From contig CAJUMJ010000036.1 in NCBI GenBank assembly GCA_910587095.1, forward strand, positions 49,135 through 113,134: a stretch of 64,000 nucleotides of DNA. Reading direction: 5' to 3'. The DNA comes from an uncultured Lachnospiraceae bacterium. Its GTDB lineage: Bacteria; Bacillota; Clostridia; Lachnospirales; Lachnospiraceae. Of this stretch, positions 1 through 8,532 are shown one piece after another (the stretch's first letter is position 1; each line of letters starts with the position of its first letter). A program made the translations under genes and the position numbers. Under the pieces are notes generated by a model. It made no database searches and was not told the DNA's origin. It saw only the letters and a program-made list of their open reading frames with translations.

Positions 1-1
1 C

Positions 2-253
2 GGCATGAGTTTTGTGGGGCAGCGCTTATATGAAGAGCTGAAAAATTCTGATATCAGTGTGCGGTATTGTATTGACAAAAACGCAACGAGTATATATTCG
101 GACATTGATATCGTAAGCCCGGAGGATGAATTGGAGAATGTGGATGCAATTATTGTGACGGCAATATATTTTTACAATGAAATCGAAGAACAATTAGAAG
201 CAAAAACGAATATAGAGATCATGTCCTTAGAGGATATTTTGTTTGAGTTATAA
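2..253 (+). CDS. 3' end of a protein carrying a C-terminal Rossmann-like module (partial)
   Basis: Only the last 83 codons lie in the window; the frame is open to the left edge, so the true start is upstream and the ATG at 5 is internal. The visible part is the shared Rossmann-like module: the end of a glycine loop (GMSFVGQ), a helix, 'YCIDKN' with the acidic residue that normally follows strand 2, a 'VSPE' turn, then 'VDAIIVTAIYFY'. It closely resembles the C-terminus of the PIG-L protein at 8533-9576 (VDAVVVTAVYYF). By analogy with that gene, the missing N-terminal part is probably a catalytic domain of the surface-glycan pathway, but its identity cannot be read. It ends 13 bases before the next gene and is probably cotranscribed with it. 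Confidence 0.75.
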   Translation, partial: GMSFVGQRLYEELKNSDISVRYCIDKNATSIYSDIDIVSPEDELENVDAIIVTAIYFYNEIEEQLEAKTNIEIMSLEDILFEL

Positions 254-266
254 CAGGAGAGAGTAA

Positions 267-1367
267 ATGGAGTTCGTATTCAATGAGAATGACAGGTCAA
301 TTTGTGTCATTTATTTTAACAAAGGGTTAAACCTTGACACTATTGAAAAAGAGTATAGCGATTATGATTCCTTAAACGTAATTTATCCTCAGAATGTCAG
401 CGATGATGTATTTGATAAATACAAGGCTGTTATGAGTTTTATAGAATATGGTGGCTGCTGGGGAAATCATACGCATTCAATAGAAGTGTCTCTGTTGAAA
501 TCGCCGGAAGAGCTTTTGCGGCAAATGACTAAGAATACGCGCTATGAAGTCAGGCGTGCGCTAAATAGGGACGAACTCTGTACGGAATTTCTGCTGGACA
601 TATCAGAACAAGAACTGCAGGAATTTCTTACACTGTATAATGCTTTTGCCGATCTAAAGAATCTGGGACATATAGGAGAGGCTAAAGTCAGAAAATTAGC
701 CGCAGATGGGATGTATGCGGTGACGAAATGCTATAGTAGTGACGGTACACTGCTTGTTGAACATACTTATTATCTGGACAAAGAGGACAAACGGGCGATG
801 CTTGCCACATCATGTTCTCTGTACCGAAAGGAAGAATATGTTCAGTATAAAAACCTGATTGGACGTGCGAACAGAATGATGCATTATCAGGATATGCTGT
901 ATTTTAAATCGGAAGGGTATGAGATCTATGATTTTAACGGGATATCGGATTTTTCTGAGGAAACCCATGCCATAGCTGATTTCAAACGAGGATTTGGCGG
1001 AAATGTGATTACATATCAATCCGGTTTTGTAATACCTTGTAAAATGATCAAAATGATTGATGATAAATTAAAAAGTATGATGAAAGAACAGGAGAAAGAG
1101 ATCATCATATATGGGTTTGGCAAAATAGGGAAATATGTGCGAGATGAAATGGAACGTCTGGAGTACACACATTACAAAATTCTTGATAATTATGCAAAAG
1201 CACCAGAAAAAGCACAGTATTTGCGGGATGAAGACTTGGAACGCTTTGATGGTGGCCGGCATCTGTTATTAATGACACTACAGGAACAGACCTTTCAAAA
1301 ATTGGAAAGTAAGTTGTCAGAGTTCGGGTATTTCAGAGACAAGAATTTGGTTACATTACTGTTTTGA
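267..1367 (+). CDS. FemAB/GNAT-like acyl- or aminoacyltransferase with C-terminal Rossmann-like module
   Basis: 366 residues. Residues about 80-260 resemble the FemAB/Acetyltransf_6 type of GNAT fold: 'MTKNTRYEVRRAL' matches the 'lrkn.r..irka' segment of that family, and 'LVEHTYYLD...AMLATSCS' followed by 'MLYFKSEGYEIYDFNGI' matches its core strands. Residues about 273-366 are the shared module (IIIYGFGKIGKY, then 'YKILDNY'). Family members transfer an acyl or amino acid group to a sugar or lipid-linked precursor; the substrate here is unknown. The start ATG has AGGAGAG at a normal distance. It sits between two other module-bearing genes with short gaps, which fits one operon. Confidence 0.7.
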   Translation: MEFVFNENDRSICVIYFNKGLNLDTIEKEYSDYDSLNVIYPQNVSDDVFDKYKAVMSFIEYGGCWGNHTHSIEVSLLKSPEELLRQMTKNTRYEVRRALNRDELCTEFLLDISEQELQEFLTLYNAFADLKNLGHIGEAKVRKLAADGMYAVTKCYSSDGTLLVEHTYYLDKEDKRAMLATSCSLYRKEEYVQYKNLIGRANRMMHYQDMLYFKSEGYEIYDFNGISDFSEETHAIADFKRGFGGNVITYQSGFVIPCKMIKMIDDKLKSMMKEQEKEIIIYGFGKIGKYVRDEMERLEYTHYKILDNYAKAPEKAQYLRDEDLERFDGGRHLLLMTLQEQTFQKLESKLSEFGYFRDKNLVTLLF

Positions 1368-1394
1368 TCGATTCAGATCTGAGGGGAGAAAAAT

Positions 1395-2306
1395 ATGTTT
1401 TGGGATGAAATGGGACGAAGGCTGGAGAAAGTTTTAGAGGGCAGCGGGGCGAGGCAGAAAGAAATTATCATATGGGGATATTACTGTGAGATCGGAGAAT
1501 TTCTATATGACTATTTGAAAAAGCGTGGCGGATATCAAGTCAGCATAATTGATAAAAATGATACGAACGAGGGAATACAAAAAGCGGAGTTCTTAAAAAC
1601 GAAGGACCCTGCGGGTGTAATTATTTTCTTATGTATGAAAGATACGGAAGAGCCTGAAATGCTGTGCAAAGAAATAGGCGCATTGAAAGATCAGCACTAT
1701 TTCGACGTGCGGGAGGTGCTTTTTGACGATAACAAAGGACAGTCATTAAATTTTCTTATATGGATGGAAGACAAATACGGATGTGATTTTCTTGTGAATA
1801 AAAGAAACGAGAGTTTTGAGTGTGCGGAATATACGCCGTCTCCATATATGACAATTAAGGAAATCGTATCATCATTACCACTGAAAAGCGATGATGCCAT
1901 ATTTGATTACGGAATGGGAAAAGGAGCCGCATTGGTTCAGTTTTATGAGTATGGTTTTCGCAATCTTGGCGGAGTTGAGAGGGATCGGGAACTATGTACG
2001 ATAGCGAAGGACAATTTTGACAGGTTAAAAATCAGTGATATAGAAATATGCTTTGCGGACGCGCGTGAAATTACAGAAATTGACAGATACAATTATTTTT
2101 ACTTTTATAATCCGTTCAGCGGTTCTGTTTTTCAGAAGGTAATAGATAATATAAAAGACAGTTATATGCGAAACCATAGAAAAATCAGAATCATATATAT
2201 CAATACGGTGTGCCACGATATGATTCTGGACAGTGGCATATTTCAAATAGAAAAGCAGATTGAAACAAAACATTGGTATCCGATGGTTAATATTTATATG
2301 ACATAG
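1395..2306 (+). CDS. N-terminal Rossmann-like module fused to class I methyltransferase
   Basis: 303 residues. Residues about 22-110 are the shared module (IIIWGYYCEIGEF, then 'VSIIDKND'). Residues about 145-300 look like a class I SAM-dependent methyltransferase: 'IFDYGMGKGAALV' is motif I (normally DxGxGxG), 'GGVERDREL' carries the acidic residue after strand 2, and 'CFADAREI' and 'YNYFYFYNPFSG' match the later motifs. The NPF after strand 4 recalls (D/N)PP(F/Y) nucleophilic-amine methyltransferases, but this is weak. A GGGGAGAAAA site precedes the ATG. The probable role is methylation of a glycan or its precursor; the substrate is unknown. Confidence 0.68.
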   Translation: MFWDEMGRRLEKVLEGSGARQKEIIIWGYYCEIGEFLYDYLKKRGGYQVSIIDKNDTNEGIQKAEFLKTKDPAGVIIFLCMKDTEEPEMLCKEIGALKDQHYFDVREVLFDDNKGQSLNFLIWMEDKYGCDFLVNKRNESFECAEYTPSPYMTIKEIVSSLPLKSDDAIFDYGMGKGAALVQFYEYGFRNLGGVERDRELCTIAKDNFDRLKISDIEICFADAREITEIDRYNYFYFYNPFSGSVFQKVIDNIKDSYMRNHRKIRIIYINTVCHDMILDSGIFQIEKQIETKHWYPMVNIYMT

Positions 2307-2329
2307 GGAATATGGGCAGAGGAACGGCC

Positions 2330-3289
2330 ATGAAGAAAAAATTTATTATTACAATTGATACCGAGGGAGACAATTTATGGAGGGTTAGAAACTCTGAGAA
2401 AGCGCTGGGCAGAATCACAAATAAAAATGGCGCTTATTTAGAACGTTTTCAGATGTTATGCGAAAAATACGGTTTCGTTCCCACCTATCTGACAAATTAC
2501 GAGATGGCATTATCGGAGCCTTTGCAGGAGCTGGCGAAAGAAGGGCTGAAAAATAAAAAGTTGGAAATCGGAATGCACCTTCATGCATTTAACAGCCCGC
2601 CATCATATTCATTGCCGGATAGACAGGGGGGAAATAAGGCTTATGCAGGGGAATATCCCATGTACATTCTGGAACAGAAAATTGACTATCTGACAAAGCT
2701 TTTGGAAGATACTTTTCAGACACCTATTAAAAGTCACAGGGGAGGCAGATGGTATTTAGACCAAAAATATGTTGGACTTCTTGCTCAAAAGGGATATATT
2801 GCAGACTGCACGGTTACGCCCGGCCTTAGCTGGCGTCATATTACAGGTCAGACAAAAAACAGCAGAGGAACAGATTATAGATTGTTCCCAAGAGGAATTT
2901 ATAATATTTCGAAGGACAGGGAATCACAGATGATAGAAGTCCCGGTCACTATAAAACCGAATTTGCATTTGGAAGCATGTCTTCATCCCCGCACATGCAA
3001 ACAAGCAATTGTACATAAATGGTTTCGCCCGACAGGGAATAACTTGGAAGATATGAAAGCAATCGTTGATTGGAACCAGAAAACACGGCAGCCGTATATT
3101 GAATTTATGCTCCATTCTTCAGAGTTAATGCCCGGCGGCAGCCCTACGTTTGGAAGTGAAAGGCAGATTGAAAAGCTGTACTGTGATTTGGAGGAGTTGT
3201 TTTCCTATATGAAGGAGGATTACAAGGGGATTGGGTTGACAGAATTTGTTTATCGGTACGGAAAAAGTTTGCGGATAAGGAAAAACTGA
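2330..3289 (+). CDS. NodB-like (WbmS-type) polysaccharide deacetylase
   Basis: 319 residues. The N-terminus 'FIITIDTEGDNLW' is the metal-binding Asp motif typical of WbmS-like divergent NodB deacetylases. 'EIGMHLHAF' supplies the His pair, and 'KSHRGGRWYLD' the catalytic Arg region. The family removes N- or O-acetyl groups from surface polysaccharide sugars. An upstream ATG at 2312 is in frame, but the ATG at 2330 is preferred: it has AGAGGA six bases upstream and places the first beta strand at the usual distance from the N-terminus. This is one of the four genes in the locus without the Rossmann-like module. It is one base from the glycosyltransferase that follows. Confidence 0.72.
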   Translation: MKKKFIITIDTEGDNLWRVRNSEKALGRITNKNGAYLERFQMLCEKYGFVPTYLTNYEMALSEPLQELAKEGLKNKKLEIGMHLHAFNSPPSYSLPDRQGGNKAYAGEYPMYILEQKIDYLTKLLEDTFQTPIKSHRGGRWYLDQKYVGLLAQKGYIADCTVTPGLSWRHITGQTKNSRGTDYRLFPRGIYNISKDRESQMIEVPVTIKPNLHLEACLHPRTCKQAIVHKWFRPTGNNLEDMKAIVDWNQKTRQPYIEFMLHSSELMPGGSPTFGSERQIEKLYCDLEELFSYMKEDYKGIGLTEFVYRYGKSLRIRKN

Positions 3290-3290
3290 T

Positions 3291-4457
3291 ATGAATATTT
3301 TATATGCAGCCAATGGCTATGTAGACAGAGGGATTCCAAAGGATGGATTTCCTATGTATATATATAAGGTATCTCATGCTTTAAAAGATATGGGGCACAC
3401 GCCGGTTATTGTATATTGCAGTGACAGAGATTCCTGCAGGGTTGAAGACGGAATAAAAATATATGGAGTTAAGTGCCGAATTGTTAATACAGCGTATTCC
3501 TGGCTCAACGTTTTTTTCGCTTCGGCATGTAGAAGCTATTACCTGAATAATCGGTTGAAAGAGCTGATAAAACTGGAAAATATAGATATTATTCAGTTCA
3601 CGTCTTTAAATGCCATATCATTGCTTTATAACGGCAAAACACCGGCAATAATGAGATTGTCATCTTATACGAGGAAACAGAATCCTACGTATGATTCAAT
3701 GGAAAGATGTTCTGTTTTTGTGGCGTCAGTATTGGAGATTTTTGCCGGGAAACGTTGTCGGGCGGTATTTGCGCCCAGCAATGTGATGGCAGATGCTTAT
3801 CAGAAAGACTTTAAGAAACGAACCTATGTTATTGAGACGCCATATATTCAAGATGTTAAAGTACATGATAATTCTTTTTATGATACGCACTTAGAAGGGA
3901 AAAAATATGCGCTGTTTTTTGGAAGGATATATTATGCAAAGGGTATAACGGTTATTGCCAAAATTCTTGAGAGATTTTTAGAGTGTCATGAGGATTATTA
4001 TTTTGTCTTTATCGGAGATGCTCTTTCGGTTAATGGAAGACCGGCAGTAGATATTATCATGAAAGGAGCAGGAAGATGCAAAAACAGAGTAATGATTGGG
4101 AAACCGTTAGAGCACATAAAACTATATCCGGTAATAGAACATGCGGAATTTGTAGTGCTGCCTTCCATAATTGACAATTTCCCCAATGCCTGTCTGGAAG
4201 CTATGTCGCTTTCAAAGGTAGTGATAGGAACGGATGGCGCGAGTTTTGAACAACTGATAGAACACGACAAAAACGGATTGCTGTGTCGAATCGGTGATCC
4301 GGAGGATTTACTGATAAAAATGGAAATGGCGGCGAGAATGAATGTGCAGGAGAAACAGGAAATGGGAAAGCGGGCAAAAGAGAGGATAGAGAAATTACAC
4401 CCGGATTATGTAGTAAAAGATCTTCTCAGATTTTATAGGGCGGTTATTAAAGTCTAA
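3291..4457 (+). CDS. Glycosyltransferase family 4 (GT-B)
   Basis: 388 residues. The N-terminal half has the acceptor-side Rossmann fold of GT4 enzymes ('KDGFPMYIYKVSHALKDMGH', a glycine loop near the start and a long helix). The C-terminal half has 'ALFFGRIYYAKGI' (the donor-side G-R-x-x-x-x-K-G motif) and 'NFPNACLEAMSLSKVVIGTD', the EX7E-type motif that binds the donor ribose and phosphate. It should transfer a sugar from a nucleotide donor onto a lipid-linked or growing glycan on the cytoplasmic face of the membrane. The sugar cannot be named from sequence. Its start is separated by one base from the stop of the deacetylase gene, indicating translational coupling. It has no Rossmann-like module. 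Confidence 0.88.
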   Translation: MNILYAANGYVDRGIPKDGFPMYIYKVSHALKDMGHTPVIVYCSDRDSCRVEDGIKIYGVKCRIVNTAYSWLNVFFASACRSYYLNNRLKELIKLENIDIIQFTSLNAISLLYNGKTPAIMRLSSYTRKQNPTYDSMERCSVFVASVLEIFAGKRCRAVFAPSNVMADAYQKDFKKRTYVIETPYIQDVKVHDNSFYDTHLEGKKYALFFGRIYYAKGITVIAKILERFLECHEDYYFVFIGDALSVNGRPAVDIIMKGAGRCKNRVMIGKPLEHIKLYPVIEHAEFVVLPSIIDNFPNACLEAMSLSKVVIGTDGASFEQLIEHDKNGLLCRIGDPEDLLIKMEMAARMNVQEKQEMGKRAKERIEKLHPDYVVKDLLRFYRAVIKV

Positions 4458-4477
4458 CGTAAAAGGAACGGGTAGAT

Positions 4478-5716
4478 ATGAAACTATATTTTTGGGGAAC
4501 GGGCAAAGGCTGCCGTAAAGCGCTTCATAATTATACAGGTACAGAAGAAATCACCGGCTTCATTGATAACAATCCTGAACATACAGGACAGTATTTTGAG
4601 GGCAGGGCGATTGTCCGGTTCAAAGATGTGGAAAATGACTTTGACTATCTCGTAGTTACCGTAGTGAACTATGCGGCTATTGCATATCAGCTCCGCCAAA
4701 GCAAAACAGACCCGGAGAAGGTTTTATTCTATTTTGATGGCAGTCAAAGTGAGGAAAAAATACGGGTATTCTTTGACAGTAAGGGATGGAAGATTGACAT
4801 TCTCGAAAAACGGCTGGAAGAGCTGGAAAGAGTAGTAAATATCCGTTTGGATAATGCCGGATATGAGATCGCCGATAAGATACGGCAAAACGGATACCGA
4901 TTTCCAATGATACATAGCGGTGAGGAAGCGGTCAACCGCATTGTGAATGAAAAATGCTCCATGATCCGGTTTGGGGATGGTGAATTTGAAATAATAGCAG
5001 GAAATGACCGTGTCAATTTTCAAAAGTATGACGGAGAGCTGGGGAGCCGGTTAAAAGAGGTTATCCAGACAGAACAGGAAAATATTTTGATTGGCATTGC
5101 CGATAATTATGGGAATCTGGAATTGTATTCTGAGGAAATTGCGGATGGGATACGTGGGTATATGACAGAGGAAACCAGGGCGAGGCATCTTTCTTTGCTG
5201 AGACTAAACCGGATATACTATAATGCGTATTTGTTTAAATGCTATTATCCGTATAAAGACAAATCGGGGACTGCCGAGCGGGTGCGTTTTGTCAAAAGGA
5301 TATGGCAGGACCGGGACGTTATTTTAATCGAGGGGGCGCAGACAAGAACGGGACAAGGCAACGATTTGTTCGATAATGTGAAATCTATCCGGCGAATCCT
5401 TTGTCCGACCCAAAACGCGTACGCAAAGTATCAGGAAATACTGGATACGGCGAAAGACTTGATTAAAGACGAACTGGTTTTATGCGTCCTAGGGCCGGCC
5501 GGGAAGGTGCTGGCTTATGACCTGATTAACAGCGGGCATCAGGTGGTTGATATCGGGCAGATGGATATGGACTACGAGTGGTATCGCGCAGGGGCGGAGA
5601 AAAAAGTACCTAACCCGAAAAAGTATGTCTCGCAGCTTCCCCCGGCGGAAGTGGAGGACGTGGATGATGAAATATATCTCGGACAGATTATCGCCTGTAT
5701 AGAAAATAAAGGATAG
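4478..5716 (+). CDS. Rossmann-like module fused to GT-D (DUF1792/SP_1767-type) glycosyltransferase
   Basis: 412 residues. Residues 1-90 are the shared module (KLYFWGTGKGCRKAL, then 'TGFIDNN' and 'FDYLVVTVVNY'). A short linker leads to residues about 145-405, which match the GT-D fold first seen in the third glucosyltransferase of streptococcal Fap1 glycosylation: 'SMIRFGDGEFEI' carries the characteristic D-x-E metal/donor motif, and 'CVLGPAGKVLAYDL' and 'VDIGQMDMDYEW' are the conserved C-terminal strands. It should add a hexose to a glycan chain. The fusion with the module seen on other enzymes of this locus suggests a common cofactor or partner. Confidence 0.8.
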   Translation: MKLYFWGTGKGCRKALHNYTGTEEITGFIDNNPEHTGQYFEGRAIVRFKDVENDFDYLVVTVVNYAAIAYQLRQSKTDPEKVLFYFDGSQSEEKIRVFFDSKGWKIDILEKRLEELERVVNIRLDNAGYEIADKIRQNGYRFPMIHSGEEAVNRIVNEKCSMIRFGDGEFEIIAGNDRVNFQKYDGELGSRLKEVIQTEQENILIGIADNYGNLELYSEEIADGIRGYMTEETRARHLSLLRLNRIYYNAYLFKCYYPYKDKSGTAERVRFVKRIWQDRDVILIEGAQTRTGQGNDLFDNVKSIRRILCPTQNAYAKYQEILDTAKDLIKDELVLCVLGPAGKVLAYDLINSGHQVVDIGQMDMDYEWYRAGAEKKVPNPKKYVSQLPPAEVEDVDDEIYLGQIIACIENKG

Positions 5717-5729
5717 CGAGGAATTTGGC

Positions 5730-7397
5730 ATGAAAGAAAAAATAGGAAATGTGGTTTTGGATTATTCTTTTTATACAGGTGAGGACAGATATTCGGACGG
5801 CGACATTGAGGATATCATATTAGAGGCATTCCGTGACGGTACGAGTGAGCGGCTGCTAAGAAGCAGCAGCCAGTGGGCGGTTCTGTATCATTTGTCGGAC
5901 ATCAGGGAGAATATTCTGGAATGGTATCCGTTTGACCCGGGTGCAAGCCTTTTAGAAATCGGTTCCGGGTGCGGCGCGCTCACAGGTTTGTTTAGTAGAA
6001 AGGTAAAGAAAGTAACGTGTGTCGAGTTGTCTAAAAGGCGTTCTCTTATAAACGCAGAGAGAAACCGGAAACAGGATAACATAGAAATAAAAGTAGGGAA
6101 CTTTAAAGATATTCTGATAGAGGAAAAGTATGATTATATCACACTGATCGGCGTATGGGAGTATGCGGGGCTTTATGTTGGCGGCGACGAACCTTATATT
6201 TCCATGCTGCAAAAGATCAAAGGATATCTGAAGCCGGGCGGAAAAATCATCGTAGCCATTGAGAACAAGATGGGACTGAAATATTTTAACGGAGCGCCGG
6301 AGGATCATACGGCGAAGATGTACAGCAGTATCAACGATTATGCCGGGGAGAAAAAGGTGAGAACTTTTTCAAAGCCTGAAATTGAAAAGATATTGGATGA
6401 GGCTGGAATCGGAGAGGCAGCTTTTTATTATCCGGCGTCCGACTATAAGCTGCCGGATGTGATTTACAGTGACGATATGCTGCCCCAGGCAGGGGATTTG
6501 AGATATTTCAAAAAGGATTACGCAGACTGCCGTGTTTACCACTTTAATGATGCGGCGGCTTTTGACCAGATATGTACGGATTCTGTGTTTTCCTATTTTT
6601 CCAACTCTTTTTTGTTCATCTGTGGAGATACAGAAATACAGGTTCCTTTTTCGCGCTATAACAGATTGAGGAAAAGGCAGTACCGGATGAAGACCTGCAT
6701 TGTGAAGGAAGGAGACGGCAGGAGAGTGATAAAGTCCGCTTTGCATGAGGAGGCAGAAAAACATATCGCGGCACTATCAGAAAAGGAAAGAAAGTGGAAG
6801 GGAACTTTGTCAGGAATTGATTATGTCAGCGGAGAGATGGTCAACGGGCAGTATCAGACACCTTATGTTGACGGTATCAATCTGGATGTATCTTTTTACC
6901 GTTACAGACATTCAGCGGATGCCATGATTGAAGCGTTAAAAAGTCTGATACGGGAATACCTGATGCCCGGAGAAGAACAGAAGATTCCTTTTGCCATGAC
7001 AGAAGAGTTTGTGCGTGTGTTTGGGGATCAGGCACCGGAAGGGGAGTACAGTTTACCCGTCACAAACGCGGACCTGATATTTTCAAACTTTAAGATAATA
7101 GAGGGAAGAAAGCCTGTTAACTTTGATTACGAATGGGTTTTTGAGTTCCCGATTCCGTATGAATATGTTTTATGGCGGGCGGTTTATCAGCTATACGACA
7201 AATTTGCAGCCTACCTGCGGCCGCAGTTATCTCAGGAAGAGTTTGCGGTGAAAGCAGGAATCAGGAAGGAGCATCTCCCCATTTACCGGAGGATGGAAAG
7301 AAAATTCGGTGAATATGTGTGCGGGGAAAAGGGGGAGGAGAAATATATCAATCATTATGAAAAAAGTGTATTTACGCAGACAATACAATTTAAATGA
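5730..7397 (+). CDS. SAM methyltransferase fused to kinase-fold domain
   Basis: 555 residues. Residues about 65-250 are a class I methyltransferase: 'LLEIGSGCGALTG' is motif I, 'VTCVELSKRR' follows strand 2, 'YDYITLIGVWEY' is the strand 4 region and 'LKPGGKIIVAIEN' motif VI. The second half carries the landmark residues of an aminoglycoside-kinase-like fold: a Lys in 'RRVIKSAL' (about 335), a Glu in the next helix, 'NADLIFSNF' (about 446-454) in place of HxDxxxxN, and 'NFDYEW' (about 465) as the metal-binding Asp. The domain order matches the O-antigen chain terminator WbdD (methyltransferase then kinase), but the HxD His is replaced. Chain capping of the polysaccharide is an inference from that architecture. 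Confidence 0.65.
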   Translation: MKEKIGNVVLDYSFYTGEDRYSDGDIEDIILEAFRDGTSERLLRSSSQWAVLYHLSDIRENILEWYPFDPGASLLEIGSGCGALTGLFSRKVKKVTCVELSKRRSLINAERNRKQDNIEIKVGNFKDILIEEKYDYITLIGVWEYAGLYVGGDEPYISMLQKIKGYLKPGGKIIVAIENKMGLKYFNGAPEDHTAKMYSSINDYAGEKKVRTFSKPEIEKILDEAGIGEAAFYYPASDYKLPDVIYSDDMLPQAGDLRYFKKDYADCRVYHFNDAAAFDQICTDSVFSYFSNSFLFICGDTEIQVPFSRYNRLRKRQYRMKTCIVKEGDGRRVIKSALHEEAEKHIAALSEKERKWKGTLSGIDYVSGEMVNGQYQTPYVDGINLDVSFYRYRHSADAMIEALKSLIREYLMPGEEQKIPFAMTEEFVRVFGDQAPEGEYSLPVTNADLIFSNFKIIEGRKPVNFDYEWVFEFPIPYEYVLWRAVYQLYDKFAAYLRPQLSQEEFAVKAGIRKEHLPIYRRMERKFGEYVCGEKGEEKYINHYEKSVFTQTIQFK

Positions 7398-7410
7398 CAG
7401 GATTCGTTTG

Positions 7411-7437
7411 AAAAATCATGCGGATATAGTGATTTTT
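7411..7437 (+). terminator. Weak terminator-like hairpin between glycan genes
   Basis: AAAAATCA (7411-7418) and TGATTTTT (7430-7437) can pair across a 12-base loop, and the 3' arm doubles as the T-run. The stem is A/T-rich and therefore weak, so partial termination at most. It lies in the 111-bp gap between the methyltransferase-kinase gene and the Stealth gene, one of the longer gaps in this locus. Confidence 0.35.
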
Positions 7438-7508
7438 TAAATTAGTAATTTGAGCCAGAGCCTTACATGCTCTGATTGCAGTAAACGGTTCTGACATGGA
7501 GGACTACT

Positions 7509-8507
7509 ATGAATAACAGTGCCATTGATCTGGTTCTCCCTTGGGTGGACGGCAATGATCCGCAGTGGCGTGCGGAGAAAAGCAAATATGACGCGGAACG
7601 TAAGGCGTCTGATGTTCGATACGAATCTTGGGATAATTTACAGTATATCTTCCGCGGGATCGAGGCGTATATGCCGTGGGTACATAAGGTTTTTTTCATA
7701 ACATGGGGGCATATCCCGGAATGGCTGGATACTGCTTATGACAGGCTGGCGGTGGTAAGACATGAGGAATACATTCCAAAGGATTTTTTGCCGACTTTTA
7801 ATTCCAATGTCATAGAGATGAATTATTTTCGGATCGAGAAGCTGAGCGAGAACTTCATTCTGTTTAATGACGACTTGTTCGTCACACAGCCGATACCGGA
7901 AACATACTATTTTCAGGATAATTTGCCGTGCGAAGAGGCGGTGGAGACACACTTCATATTAAAAGCGGACAAGGGAATGGATTTGCAGATGAATTATGCC
8001 TGCGTCAACAATATGGTTCTCCTAAACCGAAATTTTGATAAAAGGAACGTGATAGCGCGTAACCGGAACAAATGGTTTTCCCCGGTTTATGGGGAGCGGC
8101 TGCAGCAGAACCATAACTTGGAGTTTTGGAATAACTTTGAATCATTTGTCTATCCCCACGAGGCAATGCCGATGAAAAAATCGGTGTTGCGGGAAATATG
8201 GGAGAAGGAACCGGAAGCGCTTGCGGCAGCGTCACGAAATAAATTCCGCGCACATTCTGACGTGACGCAGAGATTGATTACCATGTGGCAGATTTGCTCC
8301 GGGAATTTTGTGCCTCATAAGTATCGGGGGAAGCTGTTTCTGGTTGATGAAAACAACTACCGGGCCGCGGCAGCGGCGATCGGGAAGCAGGAATATCCGA
8401 TTGTCAGCCTGAATGAGACGGGCGAAGGGGACTTTACACAAATTAAATCGGAAATCAATAGGGCGTTAGCCCGGCTTTTTCCTAAAAAGTCCGCTTTTGA
8501 AATATGA
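7509..8507 (+). CDS. Stealth-family sugar-phosphate transferase
   Basis: 332 residues. The N-terminus 'IDLVLPWVDGNDPQW' is Stealth conserved region 1. 'YIFRGIEAYMPWVHKVFFIT' and 'FILFNDDLFVTQP' are region 2, 'YPHEAMPMKKSVL' region 3 and 'FRAHSDVT' region 4. Stealth proteins are hexose-1-phosphoryltransferases that build phosphodiester-linked capsules or exopolysaccharides (for example the meningococcal capsule polymerases), so the glycan made here probably contains sugar-phosphate links. GGAGG lies six bases before the ATG. The length is in the normal range and all four regions are intact. It has no Rossmann-like module. Confidence 0.9.
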   Translation: MNNSAIDLVLPWVDGNDPQWRAEKSKYDAERKASDVRYESWDNLQYIFRGIEAYMPWVHKVFFITWGHIPEWLDTAYDRLAVVRHEEYIPKDFLPTFNSNVIEMNYFRIEKLSENFILFNDDLFVTQPIPETYYFQDNLPCEEAVETHFILKADKGMDLQMNYACVNNMVLLNRNFDKRNVIARNRNKWFSPVYGERLQQNHNLEFWNNFESFVYPHEAMPMKKSVLREIWEKEPEALAAASRNKFRAHSDVTQRLITMWQICSGNFVPHKYRGKLFLVDENNYRAAAAAIGKQEYPIVSLNETGEGDFTQIKSEINRALARLFPKKSAFEI

Positions 8508-8532
8508 TTCAAATACCAGAGTGAGGGTTAAA

